Assembly (NCBI GenBank): GCA_937121005.1
Contig: CAKZKB010000730.1
Location: forward strand, 1-13,601
Length of the DNA: 13,601 nt
From: an uncultured cyanobacterium
GTDB lineage: Bacteria > Cyanobacteriota > Cyanobacteriia > Cyanobacteriales > Geitlerinemataceae
Direction of reading: 5' to 3'
How positions within the stretch are numbered: position 1 is the first letter of the stretch; each line of letters begins with the position of its first letter. Positions 6,288 to 13,601 of this stretch are shown here, in pieces. The notes beneath the pieces are model-generated. The model ran no database searches and was not told the DNA's origin. It was given only the letters and a program-made list of their open reading frames with translations. Made by a program: the position numbers and the translations under genes.

Positions 6288-9200
6288 ATGAACATTCTAC
6301 ACGGCACTTGGATTCCGCAGGCGAGCCAAGAATTTGTGCGATCGGGCGATTTTTGCCTTTGGGTAGAAACTGACGCACCGCCTAAAAAGCGGCAAACTTG
6401 GGGCGATCGCGACCATCCCGAACAGATGAAAGCCTCAGAATTATCCGAGTTTGTCGCGGATGAGTTGGGTTTGCCAGTTTTTGTCGAAAACACCATTTCT
6501 ACTCATTATTTTATCTTTCCCAGTACCGATACCGATCCTTTACCTTCTCTAGAAATGGCTCGCTATCGGGAAACCGATCCCCCAGAACCAACGCAATGGC
6601 AAACTTGGGCGATCGACTGCTATCGAGTGGAGTCGATCGTTAAAACCCTCAACGATTTGCATTTTCTCTGTTTGTACGATCGCGACGAAGTACAAATGGG
6701 TGTCGATTTGTTATTTTGGTATCGCTACACCCAAGCCTTTACAGAAGTTATTTATAAAGATCGCTATATTCCGGGCTGGAAATATCGCGAGGTTTCCGTC
6801 CAAAAAGGACGCAGCAAACGCAAAACAAAGTCGGCGGAAATTTACCCTATCTGGGAGATTCTATCGGAAACTTACGAGGAAAACATCCAAATCTACGCCG
6901 AATGTATGCCCTTGGCTTGCACGGCGGGGGTAGGAGATAAAATTAGCCTCTACGATCGAGAAACCTTACTCCGTCACTTTTCCGAATATCTCCTCAACGA
7001 CATTGTTGCTAAAACTCCCATTCCGGCTAGCTTTTCTAAAAAGTTCTCCCGTTCGATATTGCTTGGTTCTTGCCTCCAAATCGATGGAGATGGAGGCCTT
7101 CCTGTAATTACAGGGGAAGCAACGTTAGAAATATACGAACAGTGGCGATCGTGGAAGCAAAAACTGCTGGTTGCCCAAAATACAACTGCTTTTAACCTTT
7201 GCTTCCAATTGGAGGAAGCAACAGGCGATCGCGCCGATGATTGGGAGTTGCAATTTCTGGTTTCCCTGAAAACAGATCCATCTCTGAAGCTGGATCTCAG
7301 TGAGTATTGGCAGATGACAAAACAAGGCAAGCAAAACGTTCGCAACCAATTTGGAGAAACGTTTGAACGGGATTTGCTGTTAAACTTGGGTTATGCGGCT
7401 CGAATTTACCCGAAATTGTGGCAAGGATTAGAAACGGATAAACCTGTCGGTTGTTCCCTGACGCTGGCAGAAGCATTCGATTTTCTCAAAGAAAGTGCTT
7501 GGATTTTAGAAGATGCGGGATATAAAGTCATTGTTCCCGCTTGGTGGACTCCTGAAGGGATGCAACGCGCTAAAATTCGTCTCAAAGCGACTTCTTCTAA
7601 AAAGTCTTCCCCGACTTCCGATAGTAAGGGTTATTTTCAGTTAGAAACCCTGATTTCCTATCAATACGAACTGGCGATCGGAGGCGAACCTGTTAGCCAG
7701 AAAGAGTGGGGAGAATTAGTAGAAGCGAAAACCCCTTTGGTGAAGTTTCGCGGTCAGTGGATGGAACTCGATCGCGCTAAAATGCAGCAAATGTTAGAGT
7801 TTTGGCAAACCCATAAAGAGGGAGTGCCCGAACTGTCGCTATTAGAATTGATGCAAAAAGCATCAGCAGAAGAAGAAGGAATTGAAGTCGAAACCGATAA
7901 GGCGTTGGCAGAGATGATGGCAAAGTTACGAGATAGCAGTGCCCTCCAACCCATCGACGATCCCCAACGGTTCAATGGCTGTTTGCGCGAGTATCAAAAA
8001 CGCGGCGTAGCATGGATCCAATACTTGGAACAATTGGGTTTGAATGGCTGTCTCGCTGACGATATGGGATTAGGAAAAACCGTACAGGTAATAGCTCGGT
8101 TAGTGGGAGAACGGGAACAATTAGACGCGATCGCGCCAACTTTGTTAATCGCACCGACTTCTGTTGTCAGTAATTGGCGCAAGGAAATTGAAAAGTTTGC
8201 ACCGCAGTTACAAGTGATGGTGCATCATGGTAGCGATCGCGTCAAGGATTCCAAAACGTTTAAAAAGCTAAGTTTGCAACAGGATGTCGTCATTACATCT
8301 TTCGCTCTCGTGCGCTTAGACAGTAAACTGTTCAAAGGCATAAACTGGCATCGAGTCGTCATCGATGAAGCACAAAATATCAAAAACCCCAAAGCCGCAC
8401 AAACCAAAGCTATTCTGAAACTGAAATCCCGACATCGCTTGGCACTGACGGGAACGCCAGTCGAGAATCGCTTGTTAGATCTGTGGTCAATTTTTAACTT
8501 TCTCAATCCCGGCTATCTAGGGAAGGAATCGCAATTTCGTAAAGGGTTTGAAGTCCCCATTCAAAAGGGGAACGATCGCGTCAAATCTAACATCTTAAGG
8601 AAGCTGGTACAGCCGTTTATTTTGCGACGGCTGAAAACCGACAAGCAAATCGTTAAAGATCTGCCTGACAAGATCCAGCACAAGCAATTTTGTAACTTGA
8701 CGAAGGAACAAGCCTCTTTATACGAAGCTGTGGTTCGAGATGTCGTAGAACAGTTGGCGGAGGCAGAAGGAATTCAGCGCAAAGGTTTAATTTTAGCAAC
8801 TTTAATGAAATTGAAGCAGGTTTGCAACCATCCTCGGCAGTTTTTACAAGATAGCAGCGAATTCACTCCAGAGCGATCGCACAAACTGCAACGCCTGCGA
8901 GAGATGGTGGAGGAAGTGTTTCTGGAAGGAGAAAGCCTGTTAATTTTTACTCAGTTTACCGAAATTGGGGATGCCTTGCAACGCTATCTCAAACAAGAAC
9001 TGCACTGCAACACCTACTACCTACATGGCGGTACGTCAGCGAAAAAGCGAGAACGCTACATTGCTGAGTTTCAAGATCCCAACACTGAACCTTCAGCATT
9101 TATTCTATCCTTAAAAGCCGGAGGTGTTGGCATTACCTTAACCAAAGCCAATCACGTTTTCCACTTCGATCGCTGGTGGAATCCCGCAGTGGAAAATCAA

Positions 9201-9416
9201 GCCACCGATCGCGCCTTTCGGATCGGACAAACCAAGACTGTATTCGTCCATAAATTCGTGACGGTGGGAACGGTAGAAGAACAGATCGATCGCGCCATTG
9301 AAGAGAAAGAAAAGGTCGCCAGTGCCATTGTTGGTAGCGACGAATCTTGGCTTACCGAGCTCGACAACGAGAGTTTCAAACAACTGATTGCCTTAAACAA
9401 ACAAGCTGTAGTTTAG
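6288..9416 (+). CDS. SNF2-family DEAD/DEAH-box ATPase
   Basis: This 1042-residue protein is a double-stranded-DNA-translocating ATPase of the bacterial SNF2/HepA type. The N-terminal half (about 1-530) contains the bacterial SNF2-associated region (DUF3670-like), seen at about 390-435 as SLTLAEAFDFL, then GYKVIVPAWW. The ATPase core follows: Walker A DDMGLGKT (591-598), DEAQ box (693-696), motif III LTGTP (720-724) and the FILRRLKTD segment. The second RecA lobe has YYLHGGTSAKKRERYIAEF, LKAGGVGITLTKANHVFHFD and motif VI QATDRAFRIGQ (971-981, with R975 and R978). All key ATPase residues are present and the length is normal for cyanobacterial members. It is followed directly by the SWIM protein gene, a pairing I recall as common in cyanobacteria. 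The cellular role is not established; DNA repair or chromatin-like remodelling is the usual guess. Confidence 0.9.
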   Translation: MNILHGTWIPQASQEFVRSGDFCLWVETDAPPKKRQTWGDRDHPEQMKASELSEFVADELGLPVFVENTISTHYFIFPSTDTDPLPSLEMARYRETDPPEPTQWQTWAIDCYRVESIVKTLNDLHFLCLYDRDEVQMGVDLLFWYRYTQAFTEVIYKDRYIPGWKYREVSVQKGRSKRKTKSAEIYPIWEILSETYEENIQIYAECMPLACTAGVGDKISLYDRETLLRHFSEYLLNDIVAKTPIPASFSKKFSRSILLGSCLQIDGDGGLPVITGEATLEIYEQWRSWKQKLLVAQNTTAFNLCFQLEEATGDRADDWELQFLVSLKTDPSLKLDLSEYWQMTKQGKQNVRNQFGETFERDLLLNLGYAARIYPKLWQGLETDKPVGCSLTLAEAFDFLKESAWILEDAGYKVIVPAWWTPEGMQRAKIRLKATSSKKSSPTSDSKGYFQLETLISYQYELAIGGEPVSQKEWGELVEAKTPLVKFRGQWMELDRAKMQQMLEFWQTHKEGVPELSLLELMQKASAEEEGIEVETDKALAEMMAKLRDSSALQPIDDPQRFNGCLREYQKRGVAWIQYLEQLGLNGCLADDMGLGKTVQVIARLVGEREQLDAIAPTLLIAPTSVVSNWRKEIEKFAPQLQVMVHHGSDRVKDSKTFKKLSLQQDVVITSFALVRLDSKLFKGINWHRVVIDEAQNIKNPKAAQTKAILKLKSRHRLALTGTPVENRLLDLWSIFNFLNPGYLGKESQFRKGFEVPIQKGNDRVKSNILRKLVQPFILRRLKTDKQIVKDLPDKIQHKQFCNLTKEQASLYEAVVRDVVEQLAEAEGIQRKGLILATLMKLKQVCNHPRQFLQDSSEFTPERSHKLQRLREMVEEVFLEGESLLIFTQFTEIGDALQRYLKQELHCNTYYLHGGTSAKKRERYIAEFQDPNTEPSAFILSLKAGGVGITLTKANHVFHFDRWWNPAVENQATDRAFRIGQTKTVFVHKFVTVGTVEEQIDRAIEEKEKVASAIVGSDESWLTELDNESFKQLIALNKQAVV

Positions 9417-9420
9417 GAGG
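9415..9420 (+). promoter_or_regulatory. Ribosome-binding site of the SWIM gene, overlapping the SNF2 stop
   Basis: A perfect AGGAGG shares two bases with the TAG stop (9414-9416) of the SNF2 gene and sits seven bases before the ATG at 9428. It decides the start of the SWIM gene and implies coupled translation. Confidence 0.8.
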
Positions 9421-9427
9421 AAATCCG

Positions 9428-10261
9428 ATGGCAACCTTCAGTCGTACCTGGTGGGGACAACGTTTTATCGCTGCGTTAGAAACCTTTACCGACTCGGCGA
9501 GGTTGGGACGGGGACGCAGCTATGCCGTCAATGGTAAAATTAAACAGTATGACATCGAAAACAGTCAAATTAAGGCGAAAGTTCGCGGATCGGTAAATCC
9601 CTATTTTGGGGTTTACAAAGAACCTCTTTATACGACGACGATTGATATCGAACCCATTTCTGAGAAAAATTGGTCGAAAGCGATCGCCTATTTAGGATCG
9701 AAAGCCAGTTGGGTGTCAAAGTTGCTTCTCAACGAGATTCCTGATAATATAGAAGAAGTCTTTTCCGATCTGGGTTTGCACCTGCTTCCTCGCGATCGCG
9801 ACGATATTCATACTAGCTGTTCCTGTCCCGATTGGTCAAACCCTTGCAAGCACATTGCCGGAGTTTGCTACGCGATCGCCTCAGAACTCGACAGCGATCC
9901 GTTTTTACTGTTTGAACTGCGGGGAATTTCGCGATCGCGACTGCGACAAGAACTGGCAAAAACGCCGTTAGGGGAAGCTGTCGCCTCCGCTCTCGATACT
10001 GAAGAAATCACCATCGATGCGGCACAATCTTACTATACCGAACCCATCGAAGTTGCTCTAGACAAACCCTGTTCGCTTAAAGACTTTTGGCAGCCGGAAA
10101 AGCGTTTGCCGAGTGTCACAGAAGCCAGCGATCGCGCCAGTATTCCCGCGATCGCGATTAAGAAAGGCGGCGACTTTCCACCCTTTTGGGAACTAGACAC
10201 TTCCTTTTTAACCTTGATGGAGGAATTGTACTCTCGCGTGAAAACGAAAAACAAATTTTAA
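9428..10261 (+). CDS. SWIM zinc-finger protein, partner of the SNF2 ATPase
   Basis: This 277-residue protein carries a SWIM zinc-binding motif, CxC-x6-CxH, at C131, C133, C140 and H142 (SCSCPDWSNPCKH). The motif is known to bind DNA or proteins. The N-terminal region opens with TFSRTWWGQRFIAALE and includes GRGRSYAVNGKI, typical of SWIM proteins found beside SNF2 genes. The C-terminal part (about 170-277) is acidic and hydrophobic with no motif I recognise. The frame is open further upstream to 9347, but that extension lies inside the SNF2 coding sequence. The ATG at 9428 has a perfect AGGAGG, so it is chosen. The gene begins 11 bases after the SNF2 stop. The likely job is to direct or assist the ATPase on DNA; this is inferred from pairing. 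Confidence 0.88.
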   Translation: MATFSRTWWGQRFIAALETFTDSARLGRGRSYAVNGKIKQYDIENSQIKAKVRGSVNPYFGVYKEPLYTTTIDIEPISEKNWSKAIAYLGSKASWVSKLLLNEIPDNIEEVFSDLGLHLLPRDRDDIHTSCSCPDWSNPCKHIAGVCYAIASELDSDPFLLFELRGISRSRLRQELAKTPLGEAVASALDTEEITIDAAQSYYTEPIEVALDKPCSLKDFWQPEKRLPSVTEASDRASIPAIAIKKGGDFPPFWELDTSFLTLMEELYSRVKTKNKF

Positions 10262-10387
10262 TCTTGGTATGGTATCCCTATTGTAGCGCCCAGATACCCA
10301 GTTCGGAACCCATTATGGAAACGACTTCTGAACGCTGCTAAATTCAACGAACCGTAATTCAGGGTTCAAGACGACAAGGTAGGAACT

Positions 10388-10401
10388 GGTGGCAAGCCAC
10401 C
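10388..10401 (+). terminator. GC-rich hairpin after the SWIM gene
   Basis: GGTGG (10388-10392) pairs with CCACC (10397-10401) around the loop CAAG. T-rich sequence with interruptions follows (10406-10420). It could end the SNF2-SWIM transcript. It directly abuts the second copy of the 79-base repeat, whose first bases supply the T-rich tail. Confidence 0.35.
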
Positions 10402-10480
10402 CCAGTTTGTAAAGTTTTGTTGCAGTTTCGCCCGATTGCGGGAAAAAAGGGATACAAAACCCGAGTAGGAAGTAGGAGGC
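10402..10480 (+). repeat. 79-base dispersed repeat, copy 2
   Basis: Same length and orientation as 6104-6182, with nine substitutions and no gaps. In the first hairpin the changes turn C-G and T-A pairs into G-U pairs on the + strand (TTGTAA with TTGCAG). In the second they improve pairing to CCCG/CGGG (10431-10434 and 10439-10442 region). The end keeps GAGTAGG heptamers followed by AGGC. It lies 56 bases before the exoprotein start. Confidence 0.8.
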
Positions 10481-10536
10481 AAGTGTCGTTCGCTGTTCTC
10501 CGTCCTTCTATACTATACCATCAAGGGCATTTACCC

Positions 10537-13500
10537 ATGAGCTTAAAATGCTTTAACTGGGCGATCGCTTTAAGTTTGGTCTGGCCGTTTCATGGGGCGA
10601 TCGCCACCGCTCAGATTATCCCAGATTCCACTTTACCTGTCAACTCCATCGTTACGCCCGATGGCAGTACATTTACCATTGATGGCGGCTCGATCGCGGG
10701 GACAAACTTGTTCCACAGCTTTGAGATGTTTTCGGTTCCCGCAAACGGAGAAGCTGTTTTTAACAATCCTGTCGCGATCGAGAATATTTTCACTCGCGTC
10801 ACGGGAAATTCCATTTCCAACATTGACGGACTGCTGCAAACGCAAGGCACAGCAAATCTCTTTTTTCTCAATCCTAACGGTATTGTTTTCGGCCCTGATT
10901 CTCGTTTAGAAATTGGCGGATCTTTTATCGGTACGACTGCCGAAAGTGTTGCGTTTGCCGATGGTTTTCAGTTTAGCACCAGCAACCCTAACGAAACTCC
11001 GTTATTGACGGTTAGCGTTCCGGTTGGCTTGCAGTTTGGAACTTCTTCGGGAACCATTATCAATCGATCGCGGAGTGTTGAGGACACGGGGACGATCGTC
11101 GGTTTGCAAGGAAATGTCGGTGAAACGTTGGGACTTATGGGTAGCGATGTTCGCTTAGAAGGTGGATATTTGACTGCACCGGGAGGCGCGATCGCGTTAG
11201 GGAGTATTGCCAGTGGGGAAGTGAGTCTAAACCCCAGCGCTTCTGGTTTTAATTTTGATTATACCACTGTTGGCAATTTGGGGACGATCGATCTTTCAGG
11301 AGGAGCCGTTATCGATAGTAGTGCTGATACCAGTGGCGCGATCGACTTGCGGGGAAGCCAAATCAATTTGACGGGAGAATCGAGAATTGTTGCAGTGACA
11401 AACAGTGGCGATGGTGGCGATGTCACGATTGCAGGCGATCGCTTTTTCTTAGGCGATCGATCGGCGGTTATTGTCGCCACAGAAGGAGCGGGAAATGGTG
11501 GCAATTTGAGCGTTACGACATCAGAGGCGATCGATCTAGTGGGAACAGGAGAACCGTTAAGGTTTCTGAACCCATCAGTTTTTTCAGAAGTAACACCATT
11601 GAATTTTAACAGTGGTTTATATACGATTACATTTGGATCTGGAACCGGAGGAGACTTGCAAATTGAAACCCAAAGGCTGAATATTCGCGATCGAATGCTC
11701 GCTGCTACTTTCACAACAAGACAAAATGGATCGGGGGGGTCGCTTCTGGTTCGTGCTAGTAACTCGATCGATATTAATGGTGGTACGCCTGATGGTATAT
11801 CCCTTTTTAATCAGACAGAATTGTCTCAGGAAGATTTAGAAAATATTCCAGAAAGTTTCTTGAATACGAGTTTAGCAGCTGCAAGCATTTTAGGAAAAGG
11901 AAATGGAGGAGATGCTACTATAGAAACTGAGAATTTAAATGTACGTTTCAGTGGTACAGTTGCAGCAACCACATTTTTAAGTTCGGGATCGGGAGGTTCG
12001 TTAAACATCCAAGCAACAGATTCAACTTTCTTGGAACACCGGGGACTGATTTTTACAGCAACCCTGGGTGAGGGGAATGCTGGAGATCTCATTCTTTTTA
12101 CACCAGAGTTAACTCTTTTGGAAAATGCACTGGTGGTGTCAGGGACTTTTGCAACGGGAAATGGAGGCAATTTACGGGTTAATTCTGACAAAATTTTTCT
12201 CGATCGTCGTTCTCAATTAACCTCTAGTAGCTTAGCAACTCGTTTCGGTGAAGGACAAGCTGGATCCTTGACGGTTAATGCAACTGAATCCATTTTCATT
12301 CAAGGAGAAAGTGGTCTTTTTAGTCAGGCTCGAAGTAACACTAATGCAGGAGATTTAACCGTTAATACTGGACGTTTGCATATCGAAACAGGAGACGCAT
12401 CACGAAGCGCAAGGGGAGGGATCGTATCTAGTTTATCAATTGGAGGAAATGCAGGAAATATCATTATAAATGCTGATGGAGCAATCGAATTGATTGGAAA
12501 CCCAGACCTAGAAGAAATACCAGAAAATTTTACTGGTTTTTCTTCGGAGGTCTTAATTCGTTTGTTTGGCGAGGCTACAGAATTCATTGCGATCGCTACT
12601 GTAGCTTTAGGGGCAGGTGATTCAGGAGATTTGGCAATTAATACTCCACAACTGACTATACAAGACGGTGCTTTTATCGTCACAGCAGCAGTGGGTACGG
12701 CAACTGGAGGGAATTTAGAAATTAATGCTTCTCAAAGCATTCGACTATCTGGATTTGCCGCTATACTTTCAGGTACAATTGGAGAGGAAGATGGCGGTGT
12801 TGTAACAATAAATACAGAAGAATTGGCACTTACTGAAGGAGCAATAATATCGACAGATACTTTATTAGTTGATAATGCTATCTCAGTTCTTTTTGACGAA
12901 GTAACAAGTAGCGAATTGCTTCGGATTTTAGGCTTAGACGATCTAACCACTATGAATTCTATTGCAAACGGAGATGCTGGCAATATCGAGATTTTTAGCG
13001 ATCGCGTTTCCATTTCCAATGGATCTCGAATCAGTACGGCAACAGGCGAAAACAGTCAAGGAATGGGAGGAATATTGAGAGTTCGAGCGAATACGATTGA
13101 AGTAGAAGGAATTGCTTCAGGCATACCCAGTCGTTTATCTGCAAATACTGAAGGTGCAGGAAATGCCGGAGATTTGATTTTGACAGGCGATCGCATTACT
13201 GTTCTCGATGGTGCAGAAATCACCGTTAGCGGACGAAGCGAAGGTGCCGCCGGAACTCTTAACATTACTGCCGATCGCCTCCGTCTTGACAACGGAAACA
13301 TAACGGCTGATACCATAACTGGAAATTTCGGAAACATTAACTTACAAACGGGAACCTTACAACTGCGAAATCTCAGCAGCATTACCACCAACGCGACCGG
13401 ACGCGGTGGTAATATTGTTATCAACACTGACACCCTAGCAGCCTTAGAAAATAGCGATATTACTGCCAACTCTCTCGATAGTTTTGGCGGACGAGTGTCG

Positions 13501-13601
13501 ATCGAGGCTTTAGCCATTGTGGGAACCGCATTGCGAGACAATTTAACGCCGCAAAGCGACATTACAGCGACTTCCGATCGCGGCCCGGAGTTTAGTGGTA
13601 C
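10537..13601 (+). CDS. Two-partner-secretion exoprotein, filamentous haemagglutinin type (5' part)
   Basis: The frame is open from the ATG at 10537 to the window end, 1021 codons with no stop, so the 3' end is missing. A signal peptide is visible: M1 to A25, with hydrophobic core WAIALSLVWPF and cleavage likely after ATA at A25/Q26. The TPS secretion domain follows (about 26-270), with the family hallmark NPNGI at 112-116 inside NLFFLNPNGIVFGPDSRLEI. From about residue 300 onward the protein is a long chain of GxGGxLxI-type turns (GNGGDATI, GSGGSLNI, GNAGDLIL, GNGGNLRV and others), consistent with a right-handed beta-helix. Such proteins cross the outer membrane through a TpsB/ShlB-type pore and act in adhesion or surface contact. 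No TpsB gene is in the window. The ribosome-binding site is weak (AAGGG near 10523). Confidence 0.9.
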   Translation, partial: MSLKCFNWAIALSLVWPFHGAIATAQIIPDSTLPVNSIVTPDGSTFTIDGGSIAGTNLFHSFEMFSVPANGEAVFNNPVAIENIFTRVTGNSISNIDGLLQTQGTANLFFLNPNGIVFGPDSRLEIGGSFIGTTAESVAFADGFQFSTSNPNETPLLTVSVPVGLQFGTSSGTIINRSRSVEDTGTIVGLQGNVGETLGLMGSDVRLEGGYLTAPGGAIALGSIASGEVSLNPSASGFNFDYTTVGNLGTIDLSGGAVIDSSADTSGAIDLRGSQINLTGESRIVAVTNSGDGGDVTIAGDRFFLGDRSAVIVATEGAGNGGNLSVTTSEAIDLVGTGEPLRFLNPSVFSEVTPLNFNSGLYTITFGSGTGGDLQIETQRLNIRDRMLAATFTTRQNGSGGSLLVRASNSIDINGGTPDGISLFNQTELSQEDLENIPESFLNTSLAAASILGKGNGGDATIETENLNVRFSGTVAATTFLSSGSGGSLNIQATDSTFLEHRGLIFTATLGEGNAGDLILFTPELTLLENALVVSGTFATGNGGNLRVNSDKIFLDRRSQLTSSSLATRFGEGQAGSLTVNATESIFIQGESGLFSQARSNTNAGDLTVNTGRLHIETGDASRSARGGIVSSLSIGGNAGNIIINADGAIELIGNPDLEEIPENFTGFSSEVLIRLFGEATEFIAIATVALGAGDSGDLAINTPQLTIQDGAFIVTAAVGTATGGNLEINASQSIRLSGFAAILSGTIGEEDGGVVTINTEELALTEGAIISTDTLLVDNAISVLFDEVTSSELLRILGLDDLTTMNSIANGDAGNIEIFSDRVSISNGSRISTATGENSQGMGGILRVRANTIEVEGIASGIPSRLSANTEGAGNAGDLILTGDRITVLDGAEITVSGRSEGAAGTLNITADRLRLDNGNITADTITGNFGNINLQTGTLQLRNLSSITTNATGRGGNIVINTDTLAALENSDITANSLDSFGGRVSIEALAIVGTALRDNLTPQSDITATSDRGPEFSG

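Noticed and set aside
9347..9427. Earlier start for the SWIM protein, adding 27 residues
   Set aside because: The extension lies entirely within the SNF2 coding region and has no ribosome-binding site, while the ATG at 9428 has a perfect AGGAGG seven bases upstream.
11435..12596. A gap of about 1.1 kb without GCGATCGC inside the exoprotein as evidence of foreign DNA
   Set aside because: Gaps of 800-900 bases also occur inside the SNF2 gene, so the spacing alone is not unusual; the base-composition shift is the stronger clue.
11259..13562. A series of reverse-strand frames opposite the exoprotein gene
   Set aside because: They are mirror frames of a repetitive G-, T- and S-rich coding sequence. 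Their serine/proline-rich translations lack any domain, and the + frame is continuous with clear family motifs.
1..13601. CRISPR arrays, tRNA, rRNA, transposases or integrase sites
   Set aside because: I saw no regularly spaced repeats, no tRNA-like cloverleaf, no rRNA sequence, and no transposase or integrase motif on either strand.

Overview
The window is cyanobacterial chromosome. The octamer GCGATCGC (HIP1) recurs throughout coding and non-coding DNA, sometimes as overlapping copies (1824-1837), and several genes are typically cyanobacterial: CnfR/PatB, a SNF2 helicase paired with a SWIM protein, and a large haemagglutinin-type exoprotein. CnfR/PatB is the regulator that turns on nitrogenase genes at low oxygen, so the organism is probably a nitrogen fixer. 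The genus cannot be named from the sequence. All credible genes are on the + strand.

Layout. (1) 199-393 encodes a 64-residue membrane-associated small protein of unknown role. An AT-rich heptamer repeat and hairpin follow (412-454). (2) 518-3855 is a tight four-gene run: a class I SAM methyltransferase, an unrecognised 114-residue protein, and a ZorA-like/ZorB-like pair with an ATGA overlap. ZorAB is the proton-driven membrane motor of Zorya anti-phage defence, but none of the known effectors (ZorC, ZorD, ZorE) lies beside it here. (3) 3856-4417 is a 562-base gene-free leader with several inverted repeats. (4) 4418-6022 is cnfR/patB: two 4Fe-4S cluster motifs at the N-terminus and an XRE-type helix-turn-helix at the C-terminus. 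(5) 6288-10261 is a two-gene operon of a SNF2-family ATPase and a SWIM zinc-finger protein. The second gene's ribosome-binding site overlaps the first gene's stop codon. (6) 10537-13601 is the 5' part of a large two-partner-secretion exoprotein, which runs off the window end.

A 79-base repeat occurs twice in the same orientation (6104-6182 and 10402-10480), about 89% identical with no gaps. It flanks the SNF2-SWIM operon on both sides and has small hairpins whose pairing is partly kept by G-U wobbles.

The points most worth following are the effector-less ZorAB operon with its two unusual upstream partners, the structured leader of cnfR, and the flanking repeat. The SNF2 ATPase is most simply read as the ordinary cyanobacterial SNF2-SWIM pair and not as ZorD, though its closeness to zorAB deserves a check.
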